Shown here: piece by piece, positions 59,824 to 64,000 of the stretch
Layout of the letters: each line of letters opens with the position of its first letter
Numbering within the stretch: the stretch's first letter is position 1
Assembly: GCA_021776825.1 (NCBI GenBank)
Contig: JAJFFG010000122.1
Span: 1-64,000, forward strand
Length of the DNA: 64,000 bases
DNA from: Planctomycetota bacterium
GTDB taxonomy: Bacteria > Planctomycetota > JAJSAM01 > JAJVHW01
Direction of reading: 5' to 3'
Notes under the pieces: model-generated
Database searches by the model: none
What the model was told of the DNA's origin: nothing
What the model saw: the letters and a program-made list of their open reading frames with translations, nothing else
Translations under genes and position numbers: made by a program

Positions 59824-61260
59824 CTACGACGGACTCGGGCAGACCGGTGGGCCGGTCGCCTCTGCTTCGCTCTCGTCGGAACACTCCATGCGGCCACTTG
59901 AGCGAGCCGCCCCTCCCGCGTGTCCGTCATGGACGTCCAGCGAGGTGGCGTATGCTATCGACAGCGTGCACGCGGCAAGCAGCGCATTCGATGGCACGTG
60001 CAGGTTCACCTCGAAGAGGCCGTGCGCGGCAACGCCCAGACAGGCCGCGATGGGACCGGCGATCATCCACCGTTCAGGACCAGCCGCCTCGAGTCCGCGG
60101 CGCACGACGCGCCCGACCTCGAGAGTTACCGCGACGAGGAGAGCAGCGCCGAGCAGCCCCGTCTCCATGAGAATCTGGACCCAATCGGAGTGCGCGTTGC
60201 TGAAGCTTCGAGTTGGCTCGATCGTCTGCACGGCCGTGTACGTGGTCTCGAACGAGCCAGCACCCGTACCGAACACCGGAAAGTCGAGGACGACCCGGAG
60301 AGCGTCCAACTGTACGGCGAAGCGAGCCGTCCAACGTCCACTGAGGCTGGTGACTCGAACGAGAAGCTCCTGCCCGCGCCCAGTACCGATGAGCACCGCG
60401 AGACCGACGAGCGCGGCGACGCCGAGAGCAGCCGCAGCTCGCCGACGCGACTTGCCTCGCGCCAGCGCAATGAACGCGACGCTCGCCGTGCCCGCACCGA
60501 GTACGGCGCCGCGTGACGTCGTCGCGATCAGCGCCGCACCGAGCGCACAGGCACAGATCCCCCAGATGCCCGCGGAGACGAAGCGTCGACCCTCGAACGC
60601 ACGGCCGAAGAGTCCCACCGCCGAACCTGCGAACAGGACCATCGCCCCGCCGAAGTGGTTGCGGTTCACGAACGGCCCGAACGGCGTCCCGACCTCCGCG
60701 ATCCGGACCGACCAGAACATGGTCTCGGAGTCGCGAACCGTCAGGACGTGAACGACGCCGAAGACCGCGACGGCGGTCCCCCCAACGCAGAGGATCGCCG
60801 CCAACGCTGCGCGAACTCGAGGCTGACGCGCGGCGGCTATGACGACAACTGCGACGACGGCGATCGCTGCCGCCAGGGCGGCAGCGTCGAGCGTCGTCGC
60901 GGGATCGAGCGAGAGCGTGGTCCACCCTCGCGGCGGCACAGCGGCCGCGCTGAGCAAGCGACCCGCCGAGGGCTGTACGAGATCAACGAGGAACGCCGGC
61001 AGCGGAACGGCACCGAGTAGCGCCACGCCTGGAATCAGCGCGGCCAGCGCCATGGCCCGACCAGAGAGAGTGGCCAACGGTCCACGGCGACGCACCGCCG
61101 CTGCGAGAGTGACGATTCCGATCAGGAGCAGCGGCGCAATCAGGGCATCGCGCCAGAGCGGCTCGACAGACGCGTACGGCCATGGCGCGAGAACCGTGAG
61201 CAGCGTCACGGCGAGCGCAGCCGCGCGCACCGACGATCCGACCTCGACCGAGCGACTCAT
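59824..61260 (-). CDS. O-antigen ligase/polymerase family protein
   Basis: A 478-residue polytopic membrane protein of the Wzy/WaaL family. GPFVNRNHFGGAMVLFAGSA and TTSRGAVLGAG are recurrent in this subgroup; VFGTGAGSFETTY and FSNAHSDWVQILMETGLLG contain the His of the large loop. The C-terminus is a hydrophilic cytoplasmic tail. It is the third ligase/polymerase-like protein in the window and sits downstream of the Wzc-like kinase, so it may be the chain polymerase. ATG overlaps the upstream stop as ATGA. Confidence 0.85.
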   Translation of the reverse strand: MSRSVEVGSSVRAAALAVTLLTVLAPWPYASVEPLWRDALIAPLLLIGIVTLAAAVRRRGPLATLSGRAMALAALIPGVALLGAVPLPAFLVDLVQPSAGRLLSAAAVPPRGWTTLSLDPATTLDAAALAAAIAVVAVVVIAAARQPRVRAALAAILCVGGTAVAVFGVVHVLTVRDSETMFWSVRIAEVGTPFGPFVNRNHFGGAMVLFAGSAVGLFGRAFEGRRFVSAGIWGICACALGAALIATTSRGAVLGAGTASVAFIALARGKSRRRAAAALGVAALVGLAVLIGTGRGQELLVRVTSLSGRWTARFAVQLDALRVVLDFPVFGTGAGSFETTYTAVQTIEPTRSFSNAHSDWVQILMETGLLGAALLVAVTLEVGRVVRRGLEAAGPERWMIAGPIAACLGVAAHGLFEVNLHVPSNALLAACTLSIAYATSLDVHDGHAGGAARSSGRMECSDESEAEATGPPVCPSPS

Positions 61261-61982
61261 GGACGCGATCGCCGCTCAGCGATCCGTCGTAGATCTGCTG
61301 CTGACGCTGGGTGATCGTGGTCGAGCCACACTGCGGCCCGACGGAGCAAGGTCGGCTCCGCCCCCGCCGCCTCCACGGCATCCGGCATGAGCTCGAGACC
61401 GCGACGTCGGACGACGAGTCGCACGTCGTGAGGAAGTCGATGCGTCCTCACGCTGTCGTTCAGCGCCGCGTCGGCGATGAGAGCCTCACGGAGTGCGGCG
61501 ATTCGCCCGGTTCGTGTGTACATCTCCAACCCAACCGAGCGCACCGCTGCGAGGACCGGAGGGTGACCCGCGCCAAAGAGTCGCGCGGCACGCGCCTCCG
61601 GGAGAGCATCTGCGTCGCCCGCTGCGGCCATCGCGCGCGCGCGAGCGGCGCGAGCCGTCGCCGCCAGCGGACGCGCCGTGACTGCTGCATCGAGGTGACT
61701 GCGGGCAAGCCGCAGTTCCACCTCATCGCCGCGGCGGAGCGCCCGCGAAAGCCGGATCTGCCCGGCTCGAAGTCGATACTCGAACGCGTCAGGCCGTCGA
61801 AGCGAGGCTTCCTCGAAGAGCCCCAGGCGCCCTGGCACGTCCCGCGACGGAGTCAGAGTGACCCCGAGTCCACGGTGGAACGGGATCTCAGCGTGAACGT
61901 TGTGCACGAGCCGCACGAGCATCCCGAACAGGACGAGCGCCGCGAACAGGAACGCCAGTCGCTGGCCTCGTTGTTTCGCCAC
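61257..61982 (-). CDS. Membrane-anchored hypothetical protein with TPR-like helices
   Basis: A 241-residue protein from GTG. One N-terminal helix (about 9-27) is followed by Ala/Arg-rich alpha-helical sequence with repeating patterns such as RLARSHLDAAVTARPLAATARAARARAMAAAGD, suggesting degenerate tetratricopeptide repeats. No catalytic motif. It is tightly linked with the polymerase-like gene downstream and the Wzc-like gene upstream (11 bases), and may be an assembly partner of the polymerase. I do not recognise the family. Confidence 0.7.
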   Translation of the reverse strand: MAKQRGQRLAFLFAALVLFGMLVRLVHNVHAEIPFHRGLGVTLTPSRDVPGRLGLFEEASLRRPDAFEYRLRAGQIRLSRALRRGDEVELRLARSHLDAAVTARPLAATARAARARAMAAAGDADALPEARAARLFGAGHPPVLAAVRSVGLEMYTRTGRIAALREALIADAALNDSVRTHRLPHDVRLVVRRRGLELMPDAVEAAGAEPTLLRRAAVWLDHDHPASAADLRRIAERRSRP

Positions 61983-61993
61983 AGACAGCCGCT

Positions 61994-64000
61994 CTAGGCT
62001 GCGGCTCCCCGCTCGTCATCGGGCGACCGCTGGTCGTCAGGCCCGGGCTTCTCCGGCTCAGGCTTGTCGGGACGCGACTCGGCGTCCGTCAGCTTCGGCG
62101 TCCGGCCGCTGCCATAGTACGAGTAGTAGTAGTAGTAGCTGTGATAGCCGGCGTAGTACTTCAACGCGCGCGTCGAGAGGTTGTTGAGGATGATGCCCTC
62201 GATCGGCGCCTCGATGAAGTTGAGCTGCTCGATGCAGCGCGTCACGACGCCGCGCCGCGTCTTGCCAGCGTGCACGACGAGGATCACACCGTCCACCATC
62301 GTGCCGAGTACGGCCGCGTCCGTCACAGCGCCGATCGGCGGCGTGTCCAAGATGACGTGGTCGTAGCGTGACTTCAGCTCCGCGATCAGGTTCCGCATCT
62401 TGCGGGAACCGAGCAGTTCCGCCGGGTTCGGCGGGATCGGGCCACTGGTGATGACGTCGATGCCGACGTCGGGCATGGTCTGAGTGAACTCGCTCGGATC
62501 CGCGTCCTGTGTGAGCAGCGACGAGAGACCGTTCACGTTCTCGAGTTCCATCGACTTGTGGATGCGGGGCTTGCGCAGGTCGGCATCGACGAGCACGACG
62601 CTGTCACCGGACTGAGCCAGCACGCAGGCCATGTTGGTCGCCGTGGTGGTCTTGCCCTCGCGCGGACCCGCAGATGAGAACAGCAGCACACTTCGCCGTC
62701 CGGCGCGGTCGCGGAGCGTGAGGGCAGTACGGATGCCTCGGAACGCTTCCGCGACCGAGCTCTTCTTCTCCCGGTACGCCATCAAGTCGCGCTTGCCGAC
62801 GTCCTTCTTGTGCGCCGAGATGCGCGGGATGACGCCGATCAGCGGGGCGTCTGAGATCCGCTCCAGGTCGACCTTGGAGAGGATCGTGTCGTCGAGGTGC
62901 TCTGCCAGGAACGCGAGGCCAACACCGCCGAGGAGCCCCAGCACCGCACCAAGAGCGAAGTTCATGGGCTTGTTCGGACTGACCGGACGCGACGCTGACG
63001 GTTCGCCAGCCCACGAGATGACCTTGACCGAGTCCACAACGCCGAACGCGCTCGGCGCCAACAACTCGAGCTCCCGTTGAGCAGCCGCCTTCTCGCCGGC
63101 GAGGCGAGCCGTGTCGGCGTTGATCTCGTCGAGCCGGGCCCGGACTCCCGCCGCCTGCTTCAGGTCGCGGTCCTTCTCAGCTGCCAGGGTCTCGTAGGCA
63201 ATCAGCTGCGGATCGAGAGCCTCATACCCGCTCACGAAGTGGCGCACGTACGCGTCCTGAACCTCGCGTCGGCGGGCCTCGACGCGGGCGATCGCCCGGT
63301 CGAGCGAGAGAATCTCGGGGTCCTTGCGGCCGGCCTTCCGGGCACGCAACTCGGCTTGCTCGGCGCGCAGTGTTGCGATCCGGTTCAGCGCGTCGCGCAC
63401 GTCCTCATTCGCCAGGACGCGGGGATGTTGCGAGAGAGACTCCGGCCCCTCCGCTCCGTCCTGCAACGCGGCGGCGAATGCCCGATACGTGGCTTCGTCC
63501 TCGATCTTCTGAATCTGAACTTCGGTCCGCTTGTCCAGGAAGCGGCGCCGATCGTTGGAGAGCTTCAGGTACTCGTCGTCGAACGACGCCTCGCTGAAGC
63601 CCTGTTGCTCCAGGGCCGAGCGCTTCTGCACCTCTCGGACCGACATGCCCGAACTGGTCGAAGCCACACGTTCCTCGAGTTCGCTCTTTCGAGACTTACG
63701 TTGCAGCTCGCTCTCATCGCGCTGGATGGCACGGAAGTGCCGAACAAGAGCGTTGCAGAGGTCGTCGAGCACTTTGTGGTTCGAGCCTGAGATCGAGACA
63801 TCGACGAGATACTGACCTCGCCGCTGCGACGCTCGGACACTGCCCGCCGCCGCGAGAATGTCCGCCTTCGCCATGCCGACCAGGTCCTCGTGACCGACGA
63901 GCTCCGCATCGGTGATCGCGTCGTTCAGCGTCGACCGCATCTCGAGCTTCACGAGTTGCGTCTTCAGGTAACTGACATCCTGGAAGATCCGCGGGGCGAA
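61994..64000 (-). CDS. Wzc-like polysaccharide co-polymerase/tyrosine autokinase, 5' end beyond window
   Basis: The reading frame is open to the right edge, giving 668 visible residues; the N-terminal part with the first membrane helix is missing. A long coiled-coil periplasmic region is followed by a hydrophobic helix (PMNFALGAVLGLLGGVGLAF) and a cytoplasmic BY-kinase domain: Walker A SSAGPREGKTT, Walker A' VLVDADLRKP, Walker B VILDTPP. The C-terminal tyrosine cluster YYAGYHSYYYYYSYYGSG is followed by 40 residues rich in Pro, Asp and Glu. This is the fused Wzc form, in contrast to the separate Wzz and kinase genes at 22.9-26.3 kb. Confidence 0.93.
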   Translation of the reverse strand, partial: FAPRIFQDVSYLKTQLVKLEMRSTLNDAITDAELVGHEDLVGMAKADILAAAGSVRASQRRGQYLVDVSISGSNHKVLDDLCNALVRHFRAIQRDESELQRKSRKSELEERVASTSSGMSVREVQKRSALEQQGFSEASFDDEYLKLSNDRRRFLDKRTEVQIQKIEDEATYRAFAAALQDGAEGPESLSQHPRVLANEDVRDALNRIATLRAEQAELRARKAGRKDPEILSLDRAIARVEARRREVQDAYVRHFVSGYEALDPQLIAYETLAAEKDRDLKQAAGVRARLDEINADTARLAGEKAAAQRELELLAPSAFGVVDSVKVISWAGEPSASRPVSPNKPMNFALGAVLGLLGGVGLAFLAEHLDDTILSKVDLERISDAPLIGVIPRISAHKKDVGKRDLMAYREKKSSVAEAFRGIRTALTLRDRAGRRSVLLFSSAGPREGKTTTATNMACVLAQSGDSVVLVDADLRKPRIHKSMELENVNGLSSLLTQDADPSEFTQTMPDVGIDVITSGPIPPNPAELLGSRKMRNLIAELKSRYDHVILDTPPIGAVTDAAVLGTMVDGVILVVHAGKTRRGVVTRCIEQLNFIEAPIEGIILNNLSTRALKYYAGYHSYYYYYSYYGSGRTPKLTDAESRPDKPEPEKPGPDDQRSPDDERGAAA

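Overview
The window is a very GC-rich bacterial chromosomal segment that encodes about 46 protein genes, every one on the minus strand. No tRNA, rRNA, transposase, phage gene or CRISPR array is visible. The gene set is an exopolysaccharide locus tied to the exosortase A (XrtA)/PEP-CTERM protein-sorting system. The large secreted proteins built from carboxypeptidase-regulatory-like repeats, the PcRGLX/YetA-like lyase, the GC content and the XrtA genes together suggest a planctomycete-like Gram-negative bacterium. That placement is an inference; no phylogenetic marker is present.

Layout, given left to right although transcription runs right to left. 1-524: non-coding, hairpin-rich, with a diverged direct repeat. 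0.5-7.1 kb: three large exported proteins made of carboxypeptidase-regulatory-like repeats. 7.2-9.2 kb: XrtA-type polysaccharide deacetylase, a polyprenyl-phosphate sugar phosphotransferase and a PilZ protein. 9.2-9.8 kb: a structured gap with a 240-bp segment bounded by perfect 20-bp inverted repeats. 9.8-20.6 kb: glycosyltransferases, a 1239-residue lyase-like secreted protein, an XrtA-associated O-glycosylation ligase, a UDP-GlcNAc 2-epimerase and a DegT-type aminotransferase. 20.7-26.3 kb: the export and regulation core (XrtA glycosyltransferase, FemAB-like protein, tyrosine autokinase, ExeA-like ATPase, Wzz-like chain-length protein). 26.3-27.9 kb: the Wza-like export lipoprotein between two regulatory gaps, one with a terminator and one with a leader that can fold over the wza ribosome-binding site. 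27.9-37.8 kb: DPPR-synthase-like UbiA protein, FlaA1/CapD dehydratase, WecA/WbpL-like initiating transferase, SDR, WbuB-type glycosyltransferase, heparinase II/III protein and a two-domain oxidoreductase. 37.8-38.1 kb: a second gap with 25-bp inverted repeats 250 bp apart. 38.1-45.5 kb: PrsT-like TPR protein, EpsI, a glycosyltransferase, the exosortase and one PEP-CTERM substrate. 45.6-64 kb: glycosyltransferases, two more ligase/polymerase-like membrane proteins, a pair of carbamoyltransferases, rmlD, rmlA, an SDR epimerase, a second UDP-GlcNAc 2-epimerase, a UDP-sugar dehydrogenase, and a Wzc-like autokinase cut by the right edge.

Working model. Nucleotide sugars are made by RmlA/RmlD, WecB-type epimerases, the 6-dehydrogenase, the DegT aminotransferase and FlaA1. 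Two different initiating enzymes (8.2 kb and 30.8 kb) load the lipid carrier, and about ten glycosyltransferases extend the chain. Three ligase/polymerase-like proteins polymerise or transfer it. Wza, Wzz and two tyrosine kinases control export and length. The deacetylase, FemAB-like protein, carbamoyltransferases, heparinase and lyase modify or trim the product. Exosortase and EpsI sort the PEP-CTERM protein(s), which probably receive or display the glycan. Many adjacent genes overlap by ATGA, GTGA or TGATG, which fits long co-translated operons. The non-coding gaps (9.2-9.8, 20.6, 26.4-26.9, 27.7, 37.8-38.1 kb and the left end) hold most of the unexplained structure.
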